Assembly (NCBI GenBank): GCA_944324205.1
Contig: CALUVK010000130.1
Span: 1-5,020 of the forward strand
DNA length: 5,020 nucleotides
Source of the DNA: Candidatus Gastranaerophilales bacterium
GTDB taxonomy: Bacteria > Cyanobacteriota > Vampirovibrionia > Gastranaerophilales > Gastranaerophilaceae
Reading direction: 5' to 3'
A program made the translations under genes and the position numbers. Shown here one piece after another: positions 1 through 4,559 of the stretch. Position 1 is the stretch's first letter. Each line of letters starts with the position of its first letter. The notes beneath the pieces were generated by a model. It was not told the DNA's origin. It searched no databases and saw nothing but the letters and a program-made list of their open reading frames with translations.

Positions 1-64
1 GGTCAAAACTTTGTATACGATATGTAATTTTTCCTCCTCCTTTATCTTTTTTCTATAAACTTAC

Positions 65-99
65 AATACCGGATATTATCTATTATCCGGTATTTTTTT
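65..99 (+). terminator. Intrinsic terminator hairpin
   Basis: A perfect 11-bp inverted repeat (arms 65-75 and 84-94, AATACCGGATA / TATCCGGTATT) with an 8-nt loop runs straight into a T tract on the plus strand (93-99). The minus strand has no T run after the stem, so it acts best on plus-strand transcripts entering from the left. The TAA of the minus-strand HAD gene lies in the loop, as expected for a hairpin shared by convergent genes. A plus-strand frame ending in TAA at 25-27 could be the tail of such a left-hand gene, but only eight codons are visible. Confidence 0.7.
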
Positions 100-1437
100 G
101 TTTTTATGGTAAATGTAAATCCCGCTTCCTGCAAGCAGTATCCCTCCGCCTGCTATAAAATATTTCCACAAATTGGATTTCTCGGGCGCATCTCCGCCGT
201 TATTGCCGCCGCTATTACAATTTGTGTCTACAACCCTCTTTATATCAGAAGAAAGATTTTTTTCATAATCGGGATTTTGCTTGCAGTAAAGCTTTATTGC
301 ATCTTCTATTCCGTCTTTTAACTTAAATTGTTCTGTAACAATCAATTTCTTGTATTTACCTTCAGTAAAAGGAGCTAATTTTTCATATATACCGTGCTCA
401 TTCTTATCTTTAACAATTATACCTATAAAAGGCATTTTTTGATATATTTTAGCAAGCTCGGGAGATGCATCCAATTCTTCTATAACAGCTTCCGGATTAT
501 TAATTTTTTCTTTAATCCTTGAGCGCAAAGCTTTATCCTCAATAAATTCGATAAGGTATTCTGCCGGATTTAGCATTTCAAAGTCATTTGAGCCATTACC
601 TGATACAATAGCAAGATTATTATTCTTTTTTGCCGATATTACACCTTCTTTTGCGTCATAAAGTTTAGTTAAACCTGTATCAGATGAAATCCTCGGTTCA
701 TACGCAAAAAGATTCCGCTCTCGTCTTATTTTATCGTGTTTTTCAATGTATTGAATGCGATGCTTCCTAAATTCTTCTGCTATTTCTTTACGCAGTTGAG
801 CTGTTTCGTGGCAAGGATATGCTATATATGCTTTTAAATTCCCGTCTCTTCTGAGTCCTATTGTATTCTCGGCATCCATTTCCGGTATGTTAAACAAAGC
901 TCCGGAACCGTATTCTGCACTTCTGTGCTCAGAATCAGCCTCTATAACGGTTAAATTATGCGAATGGAATATTCTATACAAAAACTCTTTTACCTCCTTG
1001 CCATTCCAGCCCGAGAGTTTTTCAATTTGTTTTTCTTTTTCTTTATTTGTTACATCATAACTGAAAGGAAATGCACCGCCATTGTAGAAAGTCTTGTTAT
1101 CACCGGCTCTTAAATATTCGTCGCTTCCGTTTTTAGCAATTAAGCTGTCCGGCAGAGGCATTTTAAAGCCCCGTTTTCTTGCAATCTCTGCCATAGCCTT
1201 AAATTCACCGAATGTACGGCCTGTTGTAATTGTAAAGTTCAAATCTTTACCGGTCTTATCCAAAAAATTCCTAAAATCTTTGAAATATTCCTGCAAGGAC
1301 TTTACGAATTTATAATCCGGTTTTTTTACAAAATCACTATGCGAAGATGGCAGAAATGTTCTGTCAAAATCAGAAAAAACTCTTACCTGGCCTGCACTAA
1401 AACAAATATTTTTACTCCGAATAGCTTCAATTTTCAT
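76..1437 (-). CDS. Tail-anchored HAD-superfamily phosphatase (sucrose-phosphatase/Cof-like)
   Basis: This 453-residue protein reads as a HAD phosphohydrolase. Motif I is SDFDRTF, with nucleophile D23 and acid/base D25. Motif II is TITTGR (69-74), a lysine near K258 fits motif III, and motif IV is GNGSND (280-285). About 185 residues separate motifs II and III, room for a C2-type cap as in Cof/sucrose-phosphate-phosphatase enzymes; the substrate cannot be told. The first acidic position of motif IV is Asn (GN rather than GD), while the final Asp is kept. An extended C-terminal part ends in a Gly/Asn-rich linker (about 408-418) and one hydrophobic helix (424-443) followed by HKNKK. This suggests a C-tail membrane anchor with the catalytic domain in the cytoplasm; no signal peptide is seen. 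ATG at 1437 is preferred; an in-frame GTG lies two codons upstream (1443). Neither has a clear Shine-Dalgarno. The gene lies downstream of the rplT terminator, so it probably has its own promoter. Confidence 0.85.
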   Translation of the reverse strand: MKIEAIRSKNICFSAGQVRVFSDFDRTFLPSSHSDFVKKPDYKFVKSLQEYFKDFRNFLDKTGKDLNFTITTGRTFGEFKAMAEIARKRGFKMPLPDSLIAKNGSDEYLRAGDNKTFYNGGAFPFSYDVTNKEKEKQIEKLSGWNGKEVKEFLYRIFHSHNLTVIEADSEHRSAEYGSGALFNIPEMDAENTIGLRRDGNLKAYIAYPCHETAQLRKEIAEEFRKHRIQYIEKHDKIRRERNLFAYEPRISSDTGLTKLYDAKEGVISAKKNNNLAIVSGNGSNDFEMLNPAEYLIEFIEDKALRSRIKEKINNPEAVIEELDASPELAKIYQKMPFIGIIVKDKNEHGIYEKLAPFTEGKYKKLIVTEQFKLKDGIEDAIKLYCKQNPDYEKNLSSDIKRVVDTNCNSGGNNGGDAPEKSNLWKYFIAGGGILLAGSGIYIYHKNKKIPDNR

Positions 1438-1460
1438 ATACACACACTATTTTTAATATT

Positions 1461-1495
1461 AAAAGTCCGCACTAAATAAATTAGTACGGACTTTT
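1461..1495 (-). terminator. Bidirectional intrinsic terminator after rplT
   Basis: The arms AAAAGTCCG (1461-1469) and CGGACTTTT (1487-1495) pair fully. After one C/A mismatch, ACTAA (1471-1475) pairs with TTAGT (1481-1485) around a 5-nt loop. On the minus strand the stem runs into TTTTAATATT. It starts 13 bases after the rplT stop, so it should end the rpmI-rplT transcript and separate it from the HAD gene. The plus strand also ends in five Ts. Confidence 0.8.
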
Positions 1496-1508
1496 TAAAC
1501 ACATTATC

Positions 1509-1859
1509 TTATAAAGCAGCTTTAGCAGCTTCAACAACTACAGAAAAAGCCTCTTTGTCGTTAACAGCTAAATCTGCAAGCATTTTTCTGTTAACCTGAA
1601 TGTTAGCTTTTTTGCAGGCGTTAACAAATCTTGAATAGCTCATTCCTTGTTCTCTGACTGCTGCATTAATTCTTACAATCCACAAACGGCGCATGTTGCG
1701 TTTTGTAGCGCGTCTGTCTCTGTAAGCATATTTAAGAGCTTTCATTACAGCAATGTTAGCTACTTTAAATATTCTGCTTCTAGCACCTTTAAAACCTTTT
1801 GCAAGTTTTAATATTTTCTTGTGTCTGTTGCGACATACATTTCCACGTTTAATTCTCAT
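1509..1859 (-). CDS. rplT: Large ribosomal subunit protein bL20
   Basis: This is a 116-residue L20, close to the usual 117-119. It shows the typical very basic, extended N-terminal arm (MRIKRGNVCRNRHKKILKLAKGF begins the protein in outline), then the helical RDRR..KRNMRRLWIVRINAA segment near residues 48-70, and a C-terminal globular half. L20 binds 23S rRNA domain I early in 50S assembly. In many bacteria it also represses its own operon by binding the mRNA leader. The start is ATG at 1857-1859, preceded by AGGAGT, which overlaps the rpmI TAG stop. The intergenic gap is 12 bases, so the two genes are cotranscribed and probably translationally coupled. A terminator hairpin begins just downstream. 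Confidence 0.98.
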   Translation of the reverse strand: MRIKRGNVCRNRHKKILKLAKGFKGARSRIFKVANIAVMKALKYAYRDRRATKRNMRRLWIVRINAAVREQGMSYSRFVNACKKANIQVNRKMLADLAVNDKEAFSVVVEAAKAAL

Positions 1860-1871
1860 AATTCAACACTC

Positions 1872-2081
1872 CTATCTGGCATACTTCTTGTAAGGTAACT
1901 CTTTAGAAATCAATTTTTCGTGAGATTCAGAAATTACAACATCTCCGAAAATCTTACGTTTTCTTGACTCCGATTTGTGTTGAAGCAAGTGGCCGATACC
2001 TGCATGTCTTCTTGTGATTTTGCCCGTGCCTGTAACTTTGTATCTCTTAGCTGCTGCACGGTGTGTTTTCATTTTTGGCAT
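1872..2081 (-). CDS. rpmI: Large ribosomal subunit protein bL35
   Basis: This 69-residue protein matches L35: MPKMKTHRAAAKR at the N terminus, the basic KSESRKRK segment near residues 36-43, and a C terminus containing LPYK. The family usually has 64-67 residues, so the tail is slightly longer. L35 is a late-binding 50S component. ATG at 2079-2081 has a strong Shine-Dalgarno (AAGGAG, 7 bases upstream). It is the first gene of the rpmI-rplT operon. infC, which precedes rpmI in many bacteria, is absent; instead a divergent gene and a well-formed promoter lie upstream. Confidence 0.98.
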   Translation of the reverse strand: MPKMKTHRAAAKRYKVTGTGKITRRHAGIGHLLQHKSESRKRKIFGDVVISESHEKLISKELPYKKYAR

Positions 2082-2152
2082 TTTGTTTCTCCTTTTTTAT
2101 TTGCATTGAAACCGAGCAAGGCATACCACAGCACTATACTTCGGCATGTTTG

Positions 2153-2181
2153 AGTTTAGTATAAAGATTTACCCCTGTCAA
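2153..2181 (-). promoter_or_regulatory. Promoter of rpmI-rplT with ~65-nt leader
   Basis: On the minus strand a perfect -35 TTGACA (2176-2181) is followed after 17 bases by TAAACT (2153-2158), four of six matches to the -10 consensus. Transcription would start near 2146 and leave a leader of about 65 nt before the rpmI ATG. The leader has some pairing potential (CCG at 2112-2114 with CGG at 2142-2144 and short inner pairs). It could host L20 autoregulation, but the fold is weak by eye and no known L20 leader class was recognised. Confidence 0.7.
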
Positions 2182-2234
2182 GCAATAACTATAGATTTAT
2201 TAAGAGTTGGTAATATTAATTATTGTAACAATTT

Positions 2235-2263
2235 TTGTCATCGAATTACGTAACATATACAAA
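2235..2263 (+). promoter_or_regulatory. Candidate promoter for the 81-residue gene
   Basis: TTGTCA (2235-2240) is followed after 17 bases by TACAAA (2258-2263). An overlapping TATACA (2256-2261) is an alternative -10. The start would fall about five bases before the ATG at 2275, giving an almost leaderless transcript. Two perfect short palindromes lie here, ATTGT-A-ACAAT (2222-2232) and TTACGTAA (2246-2253). The second is in the spacer and could be an operator. The match is moderate only. Confidence 0.35.
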
Positions 2264-2274
2264 TTCCTGCCAAA

Positions 2275-2520
2275 ATGATGAAACCGGAACAGGAAGAAAT
2301 GTATAAAGAAATTGTAGAATCAGTAACTGGAAAACCTTGGGATAGTGATGGCTGGGAAGTTTCAGAAAAAGAATGGGGTATTATCAGCGAGAAAATCAAT
2401 GGTACATATGGTGATGATACAAGGCTTGAAGGTAAAACCAGAGCCGATATTCCCGAAAACCGGCAGGCACTTTTGAGGTTTTTGGAAGAAAAAGGCTGGC
2501 TATACGAACAATTTAAATAA
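2275..2520 (+). CDS. Hypothetical acidic 81-residue protein
   Basis: I do not recognise this protein. It has 81 residues, 19 acidic against 12 Lys/Arg, four tryptophans (22, 27, 34, 75) and a predicted helix-rich pattern. The N-terminal part is KPEQEEMYKEIVESVTGK, a central Gly/Asp-rich turn lies near 43-48, and a C-terminal helix spans about 60-80. There is no signal peptide or membrane segment, so it is probably cytoplasmic. Two consecutive ATGs (2275, 2278) are possible starts and neither has a Shine-Dalgarno; an in-frame stop at 2251 limits any upstream extension. It is divergent from rpmI and lies 62 bases before the flavin reductase-rubredoxin gene. An inverted repeat between them argues against simple cotranscription. 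Coding status rests on the uninterrupted frame, length and plausible composition. Confidence 0.65.
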   Translation: MMKPEQEEMYKEIVESVTGKPWDSDGWEVSEKEWGIISEKINGTYGDDTRLEGKTRADIPENRQALLRFLEEKGWLYEQFK

Positions 2521-2531
2521 TATTTACTTTA

Positions 2532-2568
2532 TTGCACTATTATTATATGTTGTAATAGCATAGTGTAA
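2532..2568. promoter_or_regulatory. Long inverted repeat upstream of flavin reductase-rubredoxin gene
   Basis: Arms 2532-2540 (TTGCACTAT) and 2560-2568 (ATAGTGTAA) pair over nine positions with one G-T. Inside them TATTA (2541-2545) pairs with TAATA (2553-2557), leaving a GC bulge. No T tract follows, so it is not an intrinsic terminator. It lies just before the Shine-Dalgarno at 2571-2576 and overlaps a possible promoter (TTTACT at 2523-2528, 17 bases, TATGTT at 2546-2551). It could be an operator for a redox- or metal-responsive repressor, or an mRNA hairpin in the leader. The choice is open. Confidence 0.45.
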
Positions 2569-2582
2569 TAAGGGAGTTTTAT

Positions 2583-3185
2583 ATGAATAATAAAGTTTTG
2601 TTTAATATCGGCTACGGGCTTTATGTTTTGACTGCAAATGAGGGAGAAAAAGATAACGGATGTATTATTAATACCGTTATGCAGGTTACATCTGATCCGC
2701 TGCAGATTGCAATTGCCGTAAATAAAAAGAATTACACAAATGAAATGATTCAAAGAACTAAAAAGTTTAATGTTTCAATTCTTTCAGAAAGCGCTAAATT
2801 TGAAATTTTTGAGCATTTCGGATTTCATTCCGGACGTGATACTGATAAATTTGCTTCTTTTTATAACACAAAAAGGAGTCCTAACGGCGTTTTGTATATT
2901 ACGCAAAATACAAATTCTTATATGTCAGCTTATGTTAAACAAGAAATTGATTTAGGCACGCATACCCTCTTTATTGGACAGCTTGTCGCTGCAGAAATTT
3001 TATCGGATGAACCGACTGTTACATATACTTATTACCAGAAAAATATTAAACCCCGTCCGCAGCCAACTGCTAAAAAAGGCTGGATATGTAAAATTTGCGG
3101 TTATATTTACGAAGGGGAAACATTGCCGCCGGATTTTATTTGTCCGATATGCAAACATGGCGCAGCAGATTTTGAGAAGCTATAA
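2583..3185 (+). CDS. Flavin reductase-like/rubredoxin fusion (Hrb-type high-molecular-weight rubredoxin)
   Basis: This 200-residue redox protein has two domains. Residues 1 to about 150 form a flavin-reductase-like split barrel with NGCIINTVMQVTSDP (26-40), the FMN-binding region of flavoredoxin-type proteins, and IGQLVAAE (131-138). A Pro-rich linker (156-161) leads to a short rubredoxin domain: W167, C169-x2-C172-G and C187-P-x-C190, four Cys for one iron. The two Cys pairs are only 14 residues apart, as in the rubrerythrin-type short rubredoxin; stand-alone rubredoxins have about 29. Relatives such as Moorella Hrb pass electrons from NADH through FMN and the Fe site to flavodiiron proteins that reduce O2 or NO; that role here is inferred. 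AGGGAG lies six bases before the ATG. No partner gene is visible. Repeat A begins at the base after the stop codon. Confidence 0.92.
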   Translation: MNNKVLFNIGYGLYVLTANEGEKDNGCIINTVMQVTSDPLQIAIAVNKKNYTNEMIQRTKKFNVSILSESAKFEIFEHFGFHSGRDTDKFASFYNTKRSPNGVLYITQNTNSYMSAYVKQEIDLGTHTLFIGQLVAAEILSDEPTVTYTYYQKNIKPRPQPTAKKGWICKICGYIYEGETLPPDFICPICKHGAADFEKL

Positions 3186-3194
3186 GTATTGTGG

Positions 3195-3290
3195 GTCAGG
3201 CAATGCCTGACATTAACTTGTTAAAATGAAGATTTAAATGCTTTTCTGTTTGAATGTTCTTAATTTTTGTCAGGCAATGCCTGACCTACT
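3195..3290. repeat. REPIN-like inverted palindrome pair (copy A)
   Basis: The palindrome GTCAGGCAATGCCTGAC occurs at 3195-3211 and 3269-3285, separated by 57 bp. Each has 8-bp arms around one central base. The outer flanks (GG before the first, CCTACT after the second) show that the pair is an inverted arrangement, as in REPINs or very small MITEs. The spacer contains a further palindrome, TTAAC-tt-GTTAA (3213-3224). It sits directly after the stop of the flavin reductase-rubredoxin gene, a typical REP location, and could stabilise that mRNA's 3' end. Confidence 0.75.
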
Positions 3291-3317
3291 GTTTTTGAGA
3301 AACGTTCGGAAAATATA

Positions 3318-3346
3318 TTGATTTATAACAAATATTCTGTTAGAAT
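3318..3346 (+). promoter_or_regulatory. Extended -10 promoter of RNA unit A
   Basis: TTGATT (3318-3323) is followed after exactly 17 bases by TAGAAT (3341-3346), preceded by TGT, which makes an extended -10 (TGnTAGAAT). The same boxes and spacing recur in copy B (4383-4411), while the bases between the REPIN and the -35 have drifted. Transcription would start near A3353. Confidence 0.75.
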
Positions 3347-3425
3347 TTTCATACCTTGAAAAGAGAATACAAGCAGAAGATTTTTAAACAGCATTCGCTG
3401 ACTTTTAAAGAGAAAGGAGGTAAGT

Positions 3426-3497
3426 ATGCTTTTAAAAATCAGCGAAAAAGAACTACTGATACTAATATCAATAGTTCTTTGGATCCAAACCCTTTAA
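3426..3497 (+). CDS. 23-residue hydrophobic peptide, KISEKEL family, copy A
   Basis: This small ORF starts at ATG 3426, five bases after a full AGGAGG Shine-Dalgarno, and stops at TAA 3495. The 23-residue product begins MLLKISEKEL and continues as an Ile/Leu-rich stretch (residues 10-20) ending W-I-Q-T-L. That suits a short membrane-spanning or membrane-inserting helix. Its counterpart in copy B has 24 residues, shares KISEKEL exactly and keeps hydrophobic residues at nearly every later position through conservative changes. This is good evidence that the peptide is translated. It resembles type I toxin-antitoxin peptides in size and character, but no antisense promoter could be picked out. 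A Leu/Ile-rich attenuation leader is less likely because nothing co-oriented follows. No known toxin family was recognised. Confidence 0.65.
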   Translation: MLLKISEKELLILISIVLWIQTL

Positions 3498-3503
3498 TTA
3501 GGG

Positions 3504-3548
3504 TACGGGTGTGGGCATTACCGCTGCCCATGCCTGTATTCTTATTTT
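3504..3548 (+). terminator. Intrinsic terminator of RNA unit A
   Basis: The stem pairs 3504-3517 with 3525-3538, a GC-rich helix with three G-T pairs, around the loop TTACCGC. It is followed by TATTCTTATTTT (3537-3548). The core GGGCA / TGCCC, the loop and the tail are identical in copy B. Confidence 0.75.
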
Positions 3549-3654
3549 AACCCATTTTTATAATTTTTCAAGTAAGATTATATAAAATGTTTTCAAAAGT
3601 AATATATACATCATTTTGCTATTAATTAATATGTTTTTCTTCCTTCACTTTGAC

Positions 3655-3876
3655 TTATCTTGCTATACCTATTGAGTCTTGAATATTATTAAACTGCGCA
3701 TGAGTATTTGTAATATATTCCTGTAGAATTGAGGCAAAGCTATACAATTCTACAAGAGTCTCATCATAAATCTCACTTTCTATGCAATATTTAAATAGTG
3801 CATATGCTTGTTTTATAGTTATAAGACGTACTGAATGTTCTCCTATTTTTTCTGCAATATCATTTGTAATAATCAT
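3655..3876 (-). CDS. Hypothetical 73-residue helical protein
   Basis: I do not recognise this protein. Its 73 residues look largely alpha-helical: residues 1-12, then about 16-33 (RLITIKQAYALFKYCIE), then about 38-57 (DETLVELYSFASILQEYI), ending in a polar tail. There is no membrane segment or metal motif; a single Cys is at 31. The ATG at 3874-3876 has a partial Shine-Dalgarno (AAGGGG), and a strong promoter lies 37 bases upstream, which supports real expression. It is transcribed divergently from the XRE-type HTH gene, with 117 bases between the starts, and the pair sits between the two element copies. A small regulatory partner, a phage- or plasmid-type accessory protein, or half of a toxin-antitoxin-like pair are all possible; none is shown by sequence motifs. 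Similarity to small proteins of Firmicutes accessory regions is only an impression. Confidence 0.7.
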   Translation of the reverse strand: MIITNDIAEKIGEHSVRLITIKQAYALFKYCIESEIYDETLVELYSFASILQEYITNTHAQFNNIQDSIGIAR

Positions 3877-3894
3877 AACAGCCCCCTTTATATA

Positions 3895-3942
3895 ATTAGA
3901 AGATGATGTCTAATATTAGCATAATATGGCGATAATTGTCAA
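3895..3942 (-). promoter_or_regulatory. Promoter of the 73-residue gene with possible operator
   Basis: On the minus strand TTGACA (3937-3942) is followed after 18 bases by TAATAT (3913-3918), preceded by TGC, an extended -10. An inverted repeat ATTAGA (3895-3900) / TCTAAT (3909-3914) overlaps the -10 and the expected start near 3906. It is a plausible operator, perhaps for the divergent HTH protein; that link is inference. Confidence 0.65.
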
Positions 3943-3981
3943 GATTTTTTAGTCTTTATTTTCTATATTTAGAAATTTATT

Positions 3982-3987
3982 TATACT
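3982..3987 (+). promoter_or_regulatory. -10 box for a leaderless HTH mRNA
   Basis: TATACT (3982-3987) occupies exactly -12 to -7 relative to the A of the ATG at 3994, so transcription should begin at the start codon. No Shine-Dalgarno lies in the AT-rich bases before the ATG. No good -35 is visible (TTTTCT at the 17-base spacing). Confidence 0.5.
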
Positions 3988-3993
3988 TTTAGT

Positions 3994-4203
3994 ATGAATA
4001 CCATAAATGAAATTAAATCTTTAGCTGCGACAAAGGGAATAACTCTTACAAAAATTGCACAATATTTGACTGAACACTCCGGCAAAAATTATTCTATAGA
4101 CAGCTTGTCTAAAAAGTTGAGAGCAGACACTGTAAGATATTCAGAAGTAAAACTTATAGCTGAAGCATTGGATATGGAATTGGTTTTTAAGGATAAAGAA
4201 TAG
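3994..4203 (+). CDS. XRE-like helix-turn-helix DNA-binding protein, LLM-class
   Basis: This 69-residue single-domain regulator has the layout of small XRE/Cro-like HTH proteins. Helix 1 is NEIKSLAATKG (5-15). The HTH is TLTKIAQYLTEHSG (17-30) followed by a recognition helix at about 34-43 (SIDSLSKKLRA). The C-terminal helix SEVKLIAEALDME (50-62) ends in a short strand-like LVFKDKE. The pattern EIK..A..KGITLT..A..L......SLS.KLR...R..E...IAEAL is typical of small HTH proteins in Firmicutes and gut bacteria. It probably binds DNA as a dimer and may control the divergent 73-residue gene, whose promoter carries an inverted repeat. The ATG has no Shine-Dalgarno and a -10 box ends six bases before it, so the mRNA is probably leaderless. 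Repeat B begins 45 bases after the stop; 4204-4248 shows nothing else. Confidence 0.85.
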   Translation: MNTINEIKSLAATKGITLTKIAQYLTEHSGKNYSIDSLSKKLRADTVRYSEVKLIAEALDMELVFKDKE

Positions 4204-4253
4204 ATTTATCCAAACTGTTCTGCAATTTCTAAAAAAACAATCAGTCTTGTATT

Positions 4254-4355
4254 AGTAGGTCAGGCATTGCCTGACATTAACTTGTTAAAATGAAGATTTA
4301 AATGCTTTTCTGTTTGAATGTTCTTAATTTTTTGTCAGGCAATGCCTGACCTACT
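4254..4355. repeat. REPIN-like inverted palindrome pair (copy B)
   Basis: The outer 22 bases at each end (4254-4275 and 4334-4355) are exact reverse complements: AGTAGGTCAGGC... on the left and ...GCCTGACCTACT on the right. Each end contains its own 17-bp palindrome (4259-4275, 4334-4350). The 58-bp spacer matches copy A except for one extra T. A full-length fold would give a long hairpin with an AT-rich loop, the form expected of a REPIN or mini-MITE that a REP-type tyrosine transposase elsewhere might move (inference). Confidence 0.8.
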
Positions 4356-4382
4356 GTTTTTGGGAGGCAATCAGAGAATACA

Positions 4383-4411
4383 TTGATTTATAATAAATAT
4401 TCTGTTAGAAT
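4383..4411 (+). promoter_or_regulatory. Extended -10 promoter of RNA unit B
   Basis: TTGATT (4383-4388), 17 bases, then TAGAAT (4406-4411) preceded by TGT. Boxes and spacing are the same as in copy A, with one change inside the spacer. Transcription is predicted from A4418. Confidence 0.75.
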
Positions 4412-4484
4412 TTTTATACATTGAAAAGAGAATACAGGCAGAAGATTTTGACAAACATTTTAACTATCAAGAAAGGAGGTTAAA

Positions 4485-4559
4485 ATGATAGTTAAAATCA
4501 GCGAAAAAGAACTAACGCTAGTGCTGGCATTAGTTCTTATACTCAAGTCTCTATTTTAG
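4485..4559 (+). CDS. 24-residue hydrophobic peptide, KISEKEL family, copy B
   Basis: Starts at ATG 4485, five bases after AGGAGG, and ends at TAG 4557. The 24-residue peptide begins MIVKISEKEL and continues with a Leu/Val-rich helix (residues 10-20) ending K-S-L-F. Compared with copy A, residues 4-10 are identical. Most other changes swap one hydrophobic residue for another (L to I, L to V, I to L, W to I) or are mild (S to A, Q to K, T to S), with one extra residue at the C terminus. The charged N-terminal segment plus a short apolar helix fits a membrane-active or type I toxin-like peptide. Its position 84 bases before the glycosylase ATG also leaves room for a leader-peptide role in this copy, but copy A has no such downstream gene. 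Confidence 0.65.
   Translation: MIVKISEKELTLVLALVLILKSLF

Larger units (their letters stand above)
3353..3548 (+). ncRNA. Structured, peptide-encoding small RNA, copy A
   Basis: A predicted ~196-nt transcript from its own promoter to its own terminator. A 5' segment of about 30 nt is shared with copy B (GAAAAGAGAATACA core). Hairpin 1 pairs 3394-3410 with 3430-3446, 16 canonical pairs plus one G-T and one C/A mismatch. Its 19-nt loop contains AGGAGG (3415-3420) and the ATG (3426). Hairpin 2, inside the ORF, pairs 3447-3455 with 3472-3480 and 3457-3461 with 3466-3470 around loop CTAA. Hairpin 3 pairs ACCCT (3489-3493) with AGGGT (3500-3504) and holds the stop codon in its loop. Hairpin 4 is the terminator. 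Copy B has the same four hairpins with different arms. I cannot match it to a named RNA family. Confidence 0.65.
3186..3574 (+). repeat. Direct repeat copy A: REPIN-like head plus peptide-encoding structured RNA unit
   Basis: This stretch recurs in the same orientation at 4249-4633. From left to right it has a REPIN-like palindrome pair (3195-3285), a promoter (3318-3346), a roughly 195-nt transcribed unit with a 23-codon ORF, and a terminator. The two copies are almost identical in the first 100 bp and the last 60 bp. In the middle they differ in ways that keep base pairing and the peptide's hydrophobic character. Similarity ends at AAGTA (3570-3574). No transposase or flanking target duplication was seen, so mobility is inferred only from the duplication. 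Apart from this element, 3575-3654 is plain AT-rich sequence with no recognised feature. Confidence 0.85.

Noticed and set aside
1094..1315. 73-codon plus-strand frame inside the HAD gene
   Set aside because: It is opposite the HAD coding sequence, with no independent signals. The same applies to the frame at 106-321.
2532..2568. Intrinsic terminator of the 81-residue gene
   Set aside because: The stem is not followed by a T tract (AATAAGGGAG follows), and the next gene's Shine-Dalgarno begins at once.
2529..2753. 74-codon minus-strand frame
   Set aside because: It is antisense to the flavin-binding part of the rubredoxin fusion and has no promoter or ribosome site.
3356..3550. 64-codon plus-strand frame from TTG across element A
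   Set aside because: It has no Shine-Dalgarno at its TTG, runs through the terminator stem, and is not conserved in copy B. The 23-codon ORF in another frame has the AGGAGG site and conserved residues.
3588..3626. 12-codon ORF (ATG 3588) just after element A
   Set aside because: No Shine-Dalgarno and no counterpart after copy B. TATATA before the ATG is expected by chance in such AT-rich DNA.
3195..4355. CRISPR array made of the four 17-bp palindromes
   Set aside because: Only two repeats per locus, 57-58-bp spacers that are nearly identical between loci, and no cas genes. The inverted outer flanks fit a REPIN.
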